A program made the position numbers and the translations under genes. DNA of 8,083 bases from Syntrophomonas sp. UBA4807 (GTDB lineage Bacteria > Bacillota > Syntrophomonadia > Syntrophomonadales > Syntrophomonadaceae), in contig DHGD01000081.1 of assembly GCA_002402575.1 (NCBI GenBank), positions 1 through 8,083 of the forward strand. The letters are read 5' to 3'. Below are positions 1-4,743 of the stretch, piece by piece (the stretch's first letter is position 1; the number at the start of each line of letters is the position of its first letter). The notes under the pieces are model-generated. The model saw only the letters and a list, made by a program, of their open reading frames with translations. It did no database searches and was not told where the DNA came from.

Positions 1-435
1 AATTATATCAGCACATATATACAGGGCATTGGCGGCGAAGCTGAACGTTTGGCTGAGAAGGTGCAAGCTCGCTTGGTGCAAACTACCGGTTGGCCTAACG
101 GCGGGGTCAGGGTGCAGAATTTGCACATGACCCGTGAGACCCTGATGCCGGCTATTCTCTGTGAGTGTGGGTTTATAAGCAATCCCCTGCAAGAGATAGT
201 CTTAGCCGATAGCGAATCACAAAGCCGCATTGCCAGAGCAATAGCCGACGGAATAAATGACTTTTTGAATCAGGGAGGAGGCTCGTCCGTGGCAGAACAA
301 TGGCAGTTTGATATTATTGATAATGCTATGCAAGAAGGACTTATAACATCTGACCATAATCCGTATGACTATGCCCCTAAATGGTTTGTATTGCAGGTAG
401 CTTTGAATTTATTAAATCTGATTAAAAAAGATTAA
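1..435 (+). CDS. N-acetylmuramoyl-L-alanine amidase, C-terminal part (5' end outside window)
   Basis: This is the end of a zinc-dependent peptidoglycan amidase of the Amidase_3 type, which cuts the bond between N-acetylmuramic acid and the stem peptide. The frame is open from base 1, so the start and the first zinc ligands lie outside. The 144 visible residues hold the end of the catalytic domain: a helix with ERLAEKVQARL, then NLHMTRETLMPAILCECGF followed by ISNP. The Glu in CECGF (visible residue 55, bases 163-165) sits where the family has its catalytic Glu in the E-x-GF-x-SN motif. After residue 90 comes a GGGSS linker and a tail of about 45 residues (WQFDIIDNAMQEGLI, then HNP and KWFVLQVALNLL) that is not part of the amidase fold; I take it for a small accessory or targeting module. 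A TTG at base 49 is an internal codon, not the start. A hairpin terminator follows. Whether it acts in growth, sporulation or germination cannot be told. Confidence 0.9.
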   Translation, partial: NYISTYIQGIGGEAERLAEKVQARLVQTTGWPNGGVRVQNLHMTRETLMPAILCECGFISNPLQEIVLADSESQSRIARAIADGINDFLNQGGGSSVAEQWQFDIIDNAMQEGLITSDHNPYDYAPKWFVLQVALNLLNLIKKD

Positions 436-480
436 ATAAGCCAAGACTACAAGTTTTTAAGCTATGCGGTAAATAAATTA

Positions 481-500
481 GCCCCCGATAGGGGGCTTTA
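481..500 (+). terminator. Hairpin terminator after the amidase gene, possibly bidirectional
   Basis: A six-pair GC stem, GCCCCC (481-486) and GGGGGC (491-496), closes a GATA loop and is followed by TTTATATT. It lies 45 bases after the amidase stop codon. On the minus strand the same stem is followed by TAATTTATTT, so it may also end transcription of the minus-strand gene that stops at 545. Confidence 0.7.
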
Positions 501-544
501 TATTGTAAAACCGACATATTTACGGATTGGCGCTTTTATGGGAT

Positions 545-1114
545 TCAGCAACCTACTGCCAGAGCACTTATGCTCACATTGGTAATAGAGCCGCTTTGGA
601 CATTATAGGCTTGCACATTGGCCACTTCAACAACATAGGTGGAGCAGCCTGTGCATTGCTGGCATTCGCACCAGGTGAATCCAAAACTTTCACGGAAATC
701 GAACTGAACCCCGCCGTCTACTGGCTCAGCCGGGGGCGGCTCTGGTGGCTGTCCCAATAAACTCAAATTGATAGACCTTTGGTAATTCCAGGTACCCACC
801 GGTATGCAGTCACCCTCACAGACTTTGCTGAGGGTAAACGGAATGGTGATATAGCCGCCTTCAAAGCCGATATCTGATATAAAATTGACCACACATGAGA
901 AGTCGATCTTCACGGCTGGCTTTACCAATTTGGTGGTATCGAGACTAACATTCCCAACTAGCGCACAAGTCGGGGCAGTTCCGTTCAGTAACGGAATTCC
1001 ATCATATATCGGCAGAGGTATACCCGAACCGGTACCACAGGATAAAACGACTTCTTGTCGTTTCCAGTTTTCATCATAATGATATTCGCCATTGAGGACT
1101 TTGTGTTTAGACAT
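545..1114 (-). CDS. DUF4489-like Cys-motif protein, copy 1 (189 aa)
   Basis: I assign this to the family I remember as DUF4489, found in Clostridia and of unknown function; the name was not checked by a search. It is clearly a paralogue of the genes at 1164-1835 and 4744-5283. Near residue 26 it has CGTGSGIPLPIY, then a beta-rich middle with VSLD and PAVKIDFS, then PVGTWNYQRSINL. A proline-rich stretch (QPPEPPPAEP) precedes the C-terminal block FDFRESFGFTWCEC, with cysteines 149, 151, 154 and 157 forming CxCxxCxxC, and the end ITNVSISALAVGC. No signal peptide or membrane segment is visible. The ATG at 1114 has AGGAGG at 1126-1131, 11 bases upstream. It lies 49 bases after the stop of its upstream paralogue, so the two are probably one operon. 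The clustered cysteines could bind a metal or form disulfides; a surface or spore role is suggested only by the neighbours. Confidence 0.85.
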   Translation of the reverse strand: MSKHKVLNGEYHYDENWKRQEVVLSCGTGSGIPLPIYDGIPLLNGTAPTCALVGNVSLDTTKLVKPAVKIDFSCVVNFISDIGFEGGYITIPFTLSKVCEGDCIPVGTWNYQRSINLSLLGQPPEPPPAEPVDGGVQFDFRESFGFTWCECQQCTGCSTYVVEVANVQAYNVQSGSITNVSISALAVGC

Positions 1115-1163
1115 ATTAAAATCTACCTCCTATCAAATTCCGCCCTCGGATTGGAACCATGTG

Positions 1164-1835
1164 CTAATTACCTACTGCCAGGGCATTAATGCTAACATTA
1201 GTTAGTGAGGCCGAAGTGATATCATAGCTATTGAAGTTAACGATTTCAACCACATAAGTGCAGCAACCCGGACAATCCTGGCATTCACACCATGAGAAAT
1301 TAAAAGCTTCACGAAAATCAAATTGAAGCCCCAAGCTATCGAGCGGTATCGAGGAAGGCGCATCGTCCAGGTTTATCGACTTACGGTAAGTCCAGGTACC
1401 CAATGGCGTCCGGCTGCCGTTACAGATCTTGACCAGGCAGAAATCGATTGATATAAAAATAACTGCTGTGTAAGCGCTTACGTCTACCAAGAAATTGACT
1501 ATGCTGGAAAAGTCAACCTTAACTGCGGGTTGGGACATGGCCGAAGTATCCAGACTAACTGTACCTACTACCAGTGGTGTGAAGCTGAAGGATGCAGCAC
1601 CGTTGCTATTGGCTCCCTGTATCCACGGAATGCCGTAGATAGGCAAAGGAAGTCCTGAGGAATTGCCACAGGCAAACTCCACCTTTTCCTTATAATGCGG
1701 ATGAGGCCTGGAATGATGAACAGGAAGCGGATGAGGATGTGAAGAAGGACAACAGAATTCGTCATTGTGTGAGTGAATATAATTAAGGTCTGCTGAACAA
1801 GGTATTGCAATACGCGGAATTTTGAACTCAGGCAC
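1164..1835 (-). CDS. DUF4489-like Cys-motif protein with His-rich N-terminus, copy 2 (223 aa)
   Basis: This is the first gene of the minus-strand pair and a paralogue of the gene at 545-1114. From about residue 54 it follows the shared plan: a CGNSSGLPLPIY block, VSLD and PAVKVDFSSIVNF, PLGTWTYRKSINL, then FDFREAFNFSWCEC. Cysteines 183, 185, 188 and 191 form CxCxxCxxC, with an extra Cys at 192, and the protein ends SLTNVSINALAVGN. Its first 50 residues are unlike the other copies: eight histidines lie between residues 21 and 47 (HPHPLPVHHSRPHPHY), with a Cys pair at 28-29 and another Cys at 13. The start is GTG at 1835, supported by AAGGAGGT at 1843-1850 seven bases upstream. An extended -10 promoter lies at 1895-1925. 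The His/Cys-rich head looks suited to binding transition metals, but this is inference and the function is unknown. Confidence 0.85.
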   Translation of the reverse strand: MPEFKIPRIAIPCSADLNYIHSHNDEFCCPSSHPHPLPVHHSRPHPHYKEKVEFACGNSSGLPLPIYGIPWIQGANSNGAASFSFTPLVVGTVSLDTSAMSQPAVKVDFSSIVNFLVDVSAYTAVIFISIDFCLVKICNGSRTPLGTWTYRKSINLDDAPSSIPLDSLGLQFDFREAFNFSWCECQDCPGCCTYVVEIVNFNSYDITSASLTNVSINALAVGN

Positions 1836-1842
1836 TATTATT

Positions 1843-1850
1843 ACCTCCTT
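1843..1850 (-). promoter_or_regulatory. Ribosome binding site that fixes the GTG start at 1835
   Basis: On the minus strand this reads AAGGAGGT, seven bases before GTG at 1835. No ATG competes at a proper distance, so the GTG start of the His-rich protein is well supported. Confidence 0.8.
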
Positions 1851-1894
1851 ATTTAATGATTGGGTATATAAATACTTTTTTGAATAATTTGATG

Positions 1895-1925
1895 ATTATA
1901 CCATTTCTACCGTTAAGGTATTCAA
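1895..1925 (-). promoter_or_regulatory. Candidate promoter of the tandem DUF4489-like genes
   Basis: On the minus strand TTGAAT (1925-1920) and a perfect TATAAT (1900-1895) are separated by 19 bases. A TG one base before the -10 box (TGGTATAAT) makes it an extended -10 promoter, which can make up for the long spacer. Transcription would begin near 1888, about 50 bases before the GTG start. This fits the main vegetative sigma factor; no convincing sporulation-sigma box was seen, though one cannot be excluded by eye. Confidence 0.45.
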
Positions 1926-2033
1926 AGTTCTTTAGAGTTGTGACCAGTCATAGTCAGGGCATAAGAATCATTAAAACGCATTGATTCTATAAAAGAGGGG
2001 TATAATTTGTTAGAAATAAAATCTGACAAGTAT

Positions 2034-2062
2034 TTGATTATCCTGGAATAATCAGTTAAACT
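2034..2062 (+). promoter_or_regulatory. Weak candidate promoter for the zinc-ribbon gene, overlapping an inverted repeat
   Basis: TTGATT (2034-2039) and TAAACT (2057-2062) are 17 bases apart, each matching four of six consensus positions. The inverted repeat TGATTAT/ATAATCA (2035-2041 and 2048-2054, loop CCTGGA) covers the -35 box and most of the spacer, so a regulator bound there could block the promoter. This is only a candidate. Confidence 0.25.
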
Positions 2063-2163
2063 GTATTTAGCCCTATACCCATGTGGATGAACGAACCTTC
2101 TCGATTGCTTCAACTTAGGGGAGTAACAGATGATAGGCGCTTCCCTTGGTAGGGCAACAAATC

Positions 2164-2170
2164 AAGGAGG
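2164..2170 (+). promoter_or_regulatory. Ribosome binding site that fixes the start at 2179
   Basis: AAGGAGG lies eight bases before ATG 2179. It shows that an in-frame TTG at 2146 is not the start of the zinc-ribbon protein. Confidence 0.85.
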
Positions 2171-2178
2171 TTTTTTTA

Positions 2179-2490
2179 ATGTATTCTGACAAAACTTTGA
2201 GCTGTAAGGATTGCGGGCGTGACTTTGACTTTACTGCTTCTGAGCAGGAATTTTACGCACAGAAAGGGTTCACCAACGAGCCTGGCCGGTGCCCCGAATG
2301 TCGCTCCGCCCGCAAGTCCCAGATGGGCGGAAATCGCGGCGGCGGATATGGTCAGTCAGACCGTCAGATGTATGCGGCAGTTTGCGCCACCTGCGGCAAA
2401 GAGACTACCTTACCGTTCAAGCCCAGCGGAGACAGACCGGTTTATTGCAGAGACTGCTACAAACCGCAGCCCCGCCGGAACAGTTGGTAA
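2179..2490 (+). CDS. Small double zinc-ribbon protein (103 aa)
   Basis: A small cytoplasmic protein with two four-cysteine zinc sites. The first is C9-x2-C12 and C38-x2-C41, spanning KTLSCKDCGRDFDFTASEQE to RCPECR; this fits the 'probable zinc-ribbon' family common in Firmicutes and Chloroflexi, where the FTASEQEFYAQKGF-type stretch is typical. A Gly-rich linker (GGNRGGGYG, residues 50-58) leads to the second, C69-x2-C72 and C90-x2-C93 (VCATCGKETTLPFKP, then PVYCRDCY), which resembles the CxxC..CxxC ribbon often fused to it. The tail is basic (KPQPRRNSW). The family's role is not established; nucleic-acid binding is a reasonable guess from the ribbons and basic tail. ATG 2179 is chosen because AAGGAGG stands eight bases upstream. 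The gene stands alone, with a strong terminator 24 bases after its stop. Confidence 0.9.
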   Translation: MYSDKTLSCKDCGRDFDFTASEQEFYAQKGFTNEPGRCPECRSARKSQMGGNRGGGYGQSDRQMYAAVCATCGKETTLPFKPSGDRPVYCRDCYKPQPRRNSW

Positions 2491-2510
2491 ATCGCAAATC
2501 ACAGCTAAAA

Positions 2511-2541
2511 ACTACTCCCCGGTTAACCGGGGAGTTTTTTT
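2511..2541 (+). terminator. Rho-independent terminator of the zinc-ribbon gene
   Basis: The palindrome ACTCCCCGGTTAACCGGGGAGT (2514-2535 in two arms, ACTCCCCGG and CCGGGGAGT around TTAA) is followed by a run of seven to eight T. The A-run just before it gives a weaker T-tract on the other strand. This is a textbook intrinsic terminator. Confidence 0.9.
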
Positions 2542-2815
2542 GACCTGGCATTTCAGCTTATGGTAGCTTATTTCGTCAAGAGGGCTTAATCAGGCTGTTA
2601 TAGCAAGCGATGCTATCTGTCAATCCTTGCCATAATGGCACCTAGGGCTGCCAGTTCGGACATTCCGGGATAGGTCCATACTGGCGATGTTAGTCGAAAC
2701 ACCGCGTCTCAGCACACCTCATCGTAGTAACAGGCGCCGGGTCCGACAGGATTGATATTGCCCCTATAGGTTCCCGGTTAAGGATGGCTCAGGGGGCCTG
2801 CGTATATTTTCCTGA

Positions 2816-2846
2816 TTAACAACCTGAGTTCGCATAATATTATAAT
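2816..2846 (+). promoter_or_regulatory. Candidate promoter of the MOSC/MogA operon
   Basis: A perfect TATAAT (2841-2846) and an overlapping TATTAT (2838-2843) sit in an AT-rich patch. TTAACA (2816-2821) lies 16 bases before TATTAT and is a poor but possible -35 box. Transcription would begin near 2852, leaving a leader of about 105 bases. The -10 is good and the -35 weak. Confidence 0.3.
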
Positions 2847-2943
2847 TATATGGCAAGATCCCGGGCTAGCGGTCATATGGTCAAAAAGTATTAAAAACGG
2901 TAAGCTATCATTAAAAGGAATATACTCGTGAAACCATAGGCTC

Positions 2944-2950
2944 AAGGAGG
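2944..2950 (+). promoter_or_regulatory. Ribosome binding site that fixes the GTG start at 2959
   Basis: AAGGAGG stands eight bases before GTG 2959 and decides the start of the MOSC protein, as no ATG is better placed. Confidence 0.8.
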
Positions 2951-2958
2951 AAAATTAA

Positions 2959-3390
2959 GTGGCAACTCTGTATTCAATCTGTATTGCTCCAGAAAGAGGC
3001 CAATTGAAACAAGAGGTAGCAGAGGCTAATGTGATAACCGATTTCGGTATTGAAAACGACGGTCACGCAGGGAACTGGGGCCGACAAGTTACCGTGCTCA
3101 ACTGGGCTAGTGTGCAGAAGGCTAACCGCGAACATAATCTTAGTGCTGGCCCGGGAGCTTTCGCTGAAAACCTGTTGGTAGACGGCTTGGACTTCACTGC
3201 CATCAAGGTAGGCGACCGCATCAAGTTGGCTGATGGGGTGGTATTGGAAGTCTCTCAAATTGGCAAAGAGGACCATCCCAGCGTGGTCACCAGAACCCTG
3301 GGGGTGACATTGCTGCCATATGAAGGCTTGTTTTGCCGGGTCATATCTGGAGGCCGCATCAAAAAGGGCGACGAGGTGGAATTGATATGA
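2959..3390 (+). CDS. Single-domain MOSC protein lacking the usual cysteine (143 aa)
   Basis: MOSC domains, named after the C-terminal domain of molybdenum cofactor sulfurase, are thought to carry sulfur or bind the molybdenum cofactor; stand-alone ones are common in anaerobic Firmicutes beside mogA/moaB genes. Here the domain fills the protein: FGIENDGHAGNWGRQVTVLN (residues 29-48), GAFAENLLVDGL (66-77), VGDRIKLADGVVLEVSQIGK (84-103), then LPYEGLFCRVISGGRIKKGD (119-138). The stand-alone clostridial forms I remember have IGKECH plus further cysteines ending in GDC. Here position 105 is Asp (GKEDH), and the other cysteines of that stretch are gone (HPSVVTRTLGVTLLP); the only cysteines left are 8 and 126. 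Length and fold otherwise look complete, so it may bind cofactor without carrying sulfur. The GTG start has a strong ribosome site. Its stop overlaps the ATG of the next gene (ATGA), which implies translational coupling. Confidence 0.88.
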   Translation: MATLYSICIAPERGQLKQEVAEANVITDFGIENDGHAGNWGRQVTVLNWASVQKANREHNLSAGPGAFAENLLVDGLDFTAIKVGDRIKLADGVVLEVSQIGKEDHPSVVTRTLGVTLLPYEGLFCRVISGGRIKKGDEVELI

Positions 3391-3878
3391 TCTATAAGAC
3401 CGGCATCCTGATAATGAGCGACAAGGGCAGCCGCGGAGAACGCGAAGATAAAAGCGGCAAACAGATCGAGGCCATGCTGGGCAGCCAGTTTTCTGTGGAT
3501 TATTATGCTATGATCCCTGACGAAAAAAATATTATCGCGGAACGTTTGAAGTTGCTGTGTGATGAGATGAAGCTAGACCTGGTCTTGACCTCTGGAGGGA
3601 CAGGGTTTGCTCCCCGCGATGTGACTCCTGAAGCTACGATGGAAGTGATTGAGAAACCGGTTCCCGGCATATCCGAAGCCATTCGTTCCATCGGTATGCA
3701 GAACACTCCCAAGGCCATGCTCAGCCGGGGTGTGGCCGGCATCAGGGGCAAGACTTTAATCATTAATATGCCCGGCAGTGTCAAAGGAGTGCGAGAATCC
3801 CTGGAAGCAGTTCTGCCGGCCTTGCCTCATGGACTCGACACCTTAAAGGGCGACTCATCAGAGTGCGGACAGGAATAA
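3387..3878 (+). CDS. MogA/MoaB family molybdenum cofactor biosynthesis protein (163 aa)
   Basis: Proteins of this family adenylate molybdopterin so that molybdate (or tungstate) can then be inserted by MoeA, in the cytoplasm. The single MoCF/MogA-type domain begins at once (KTGILIMSDKGSRGEREDKS). The molybdopterin-binding loop is LTSGGTGFAPRDVTPEAT (residues 67-84), and NMPGSVKGVRESL (127-139) is the other family signature. Asp45 (IPDE) and Asp78 (PRDVTPE) match the spacing of the Asp49 and Asp82 that I recall as essential in E. coli MogA, so it looks active. Length is near that of B. subtilis MoaB and shorter than E. coli MogA; I cannot say which orthologue name is right. ATG 3387 is chosen because it shares bases with the MOSC stop codon (ATGA) and has GAGGTGG at 3374-3380; an in-frame ATG at 3333 would lie inside the MOSC gene. 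It implies molybdo- or tungstoenzymes in the host. Confidence 0.92.
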   Translation: MIYKTGILIMSDKGSRGEREDKSGKQIEAMLGSQFSVDYYAMIPDEKNIIAERLKLLCDEMKLDLVLTSGGTGFAPRDVTPEATMEVIEKPVPGISEAIRSIGMQNTPKAMLSRGVAGIRGKTLIINMPGSVKGVRESLEAVLPALPHGLDTLKGDSSECGQE

Positions 3879-3991
3879 AATAAAATTTTATGGCCAATGC
3901 GTAGATCCTTTCAGCGCCGGGGTCATATACGCGCAGGTCAACCCCTATGCTCTCAAGTCCGGGGGCGGGAACAATAAGTCTATATTCTCTC

Positions 3992-4022
3992 AATATAAAA
4001 ACCGCGCATACCTGCGCGGTTT
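3992..4022 (-). terminator. Terminator of the tRNA operon, usable from both sides
   Basis: AAACCGCGC (3999-4007) and GCGCGGTTT (4014-4022) form a perfect nine-pair stem around ATACCT. On the minus strand it is followed by TTTTTATATT and lies just past the last tRNA, so it closes the tRNA operon. On the plus strand it is followed by ATTATTTT and could also end the MOSC/MogA transcript about 120 bases after the mogA/moaB stop. Confidence 0.85.
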
Positions 4023-4033
4023 ATTATTTTCGA

Positions 4034-4109
4034 TGGTGAGCCATGGAGGATTCGAACCTCCGACACCCTGATTAAAAGTCAGGTGCTCTACCTGCTGAGC
4101 TAATGGCCC
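4034..4109 (-). tRNA. tRNA-Lys (anticodon TTT)
   Basis: The minus strand folds into a full cloverleaf of 76 bases: acceptor GGGCCAT with ATGGCTC (one G-U pair), D-arm starting TAGCTCAG, anticodon stem CCTGA/TCAGG around CTTTTAA with anticodon TTT, and T-loop TTCGAAT. Discriminator A is followed by an encoded CCA (4036-4034). It is the last gene of the five-tRNA operon, five bases after tRNA-Gln. Confidence 0.97.
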
Positions 4110-4114
4110 TAATA

Positions 4115-4189
4115 TGGCTGGGGTGGGTGGATTCGAACCATCGAATGACGGAGTCAAAGTCCGTTGCCTTACCGCTTGGCTACACCCCA
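4115..4189 (-). tRNA. tRNA-Gln (anticodon TTG)
   Basis: A cloverleaf of 75 bases on the minus strand: acceptor TGGGGTG with CACCCCA, D-arm TAGCCAAGCGGTAAGGC, anticodon stem ACGGA/TCCGT around CTTTGAC with anticodon TTG, and T-loop TTCGAAT. Discriminator G and CCA are encoded. A TAGCCAAG D-arm with a weak first acceptor pair is usual for tRNA-Gln. Fourth in transcription order. Confidence 0.97.
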
Positions 4190-4235
4190 ACAGTCAAGAG
4201 TATACTAAGACAAAGACGGCAGTGTCAAGTTTTAT

Positions 4236-4312
4236 TGGGGTGGGTGATGGGATTTGAACCCACGACCCCCAGAGCCACAATCTGGTACTCTAACCAACTG
4301 AGCTACACCCAC
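4236..4312 (-). tRNA. tRNA-His (anticodon GTG)
   Basis: A cloverleaf of 77 bases on the minus strand: acceptor GTGGGTG with CACCCAC, anticodon stem CCAGA/TCTGG around TTGTGGC with anticodon GTG, and T-loop TTCAAAT. C73 is followed by encoded CCA. The base before position 1 (4313) is G on the minus strand, giving the extra G-1 paired with C73 that marks bacterial tRNA-His; the mature RNA probably begins at 4313. Third in the operon. Confidence 0.97.
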
Positions 4313-4333
4313 CACAAACAATCCAATTCGAAA

Positions 4334-4410
4334 TGGCGTCCCCGGAGGGATTCGAACCCCCGACCCACGGCTTAGAAGGCCGTTGCTCTGTCCGGCTGAG
4401 CTACAGGGAC
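4334..4410 (-). tRNA. tRNA-Arg (anticodon TCT)
   Basis: A cloverleaf of 77 bases on the minus strand: acceptor GTCCCTG with CGGGGAC (one U-G pair), anticodon stem ACGGC/GCCGT around CTTCTAA with anticodon TCT (reads AGA/AGG), and T-loop TTCGAAT. Discriminator G and CCA are encoded. Second in the operon. Confidence 0.97.
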
Positions 4411-4416
4411 AACAAA

Positions 4417-4491
<75 letters not shown>

Positions 4492-4502
4492 CCGCAAAGT
4501 GT

Positions 4503-4531
4503 ATTATACCTTTTCTGATAACCCATTACAA
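4503..4531 (-). promoter_or_regulatory. Promoter of the five-tRNA operon
   Basis: On the minus strand TTGTAA (4531-4526) and a perfect TATAAT (4508-4503) are separated by exactly 17 bases. Transcription would begin near 4496, only a few bases before tRNA-Gly at 4491. Position and match to the main sigma-factor consensus make this convincing. Confidence 0.75.
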
Positions 4532-4611
4532 GAAATACTTAATTTTGTTTCACCCATCAAATTGTCTTTAAGCTCCCTGGACCACTCCGCGCTTCTGAGA
4601 GTGCTGTTTAT

Positions 4612-4662
4612 TGTCGTATGAAAGCACTTCCCAGTAGCGGGAAGTGCTTTCATACGACATTT
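4612..4662. terminator. Perfect 21-bp inverted repeat, probable long terminator hairpin
   Basis: The arms 4612-4632 and 4639-4659 are exact reverse complements over 21 bases, with loop AGTAGC (4633-4638). The core GCACTTCCC/GGGAAGTGC is flanked by AAA and TTT as in intrinsic terminators, and the outer part is TGTCGTATG/CATACGACA. No good T-run follows on either strand, so the call is not certain. It lies between the end of the third DUF4489-like gene (minus strand, stop at 4744) and the tRNA promoter, where it would insulate the two units. A small non-coding mobile repeat is the other reading. Confidence 0.5.
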
Positions 4663-4743
4663 GGCTGTTTGAATTACTATAGTCTGTGCCTGCGCAGAGG
4701 TTGACCAATATTAGTCGCTTAAGCGCAGATGGCCATGGGGACA

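Larger units (their letters stand above)
1926..2178. other. Divergent intergenic region without a credible gene
   Basis: With the promoter and leader of the minus-strand pair, this makes up about 340 bases between the divergent genes starting at 1835 and 2179. I see no protein gene with a ribosome site. It holds a perfect seven-base inverted repeat at 2035-2054, a possible promoter for the zinc-ribbon gene, and an isolated TATAAT at 2001-2006 without a good -35 partner. Confidence 0.5.
2542..2958. other. Gene-free stretch with several hairpins, upstream of the MOSC gene
   Basis: About 415 bases without a credible protein gene on either strand. It contains ATAGC/GCTAT (2600-2604, 2612-2616), TGCCA/TGGCA (2628-2632, 2636-2640), GCCAGT/ACTGGC (2650-2655, 2680-2685) with an inner GGAC/GTCC (2658-2661, 2674-2677), GCCGGG/CCCGGT (2736-2741, 2773-2778) and GCCCCT/GGGGGC (2760-2765, 2792-2797). 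The last two cross each other, so they could only form together as a pseudoknot or else as alternatives. I do not recognise a known RNA family. It could hold a small RNA, a leader element, or the worn remains of a lost gene. An AT-rich promoter-like stretch lies near its 3' end. Confidence 0.4.

Noticed and set aside
1922..2113. Minus-strand frame of 63 residues between the divergent genes
   Set aside because: TTG start without a ribosome site, no recognisable motif, and it overlaps the promoter region of the tandem DUF4489-like genes.
2219..2566. Long alternative frames over the zinc-ribbon gene
   Set aside because: Out-of-frame shadows of a gene with clear Cys motifs and a strong ribosome site; they have no start signals of their own and run through the terminator.
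2789..2801. B12-box-like sequence suggesting a cobalamin riboswitch
   Set aside because: Eleven of 13 positions fit the consensus from memory, but the other conserved parts upstream in that riboswitch are missing, and MOSC/MogA genes are not a usual target.
2736..2958. Molybdenum-cofactor riboswitch in the leader of MOSC/MogA
   Set aside because: It would suit the genes, but I could not match the conserved elements I remember of that RNA to this sequence.
3781..3993. Minus-strand frame of 70 residues antisense to the end of mogA/moaB
   Set aside because: It starts with TTG, has no ribosome site and overlaps the MogA/MoaB gene for about 98 bases. The first half (LREYRLIVPAPGLESIGVDL) reads somewhat like a real protein, so it could be a gene remnant, but the evidence is too thin.
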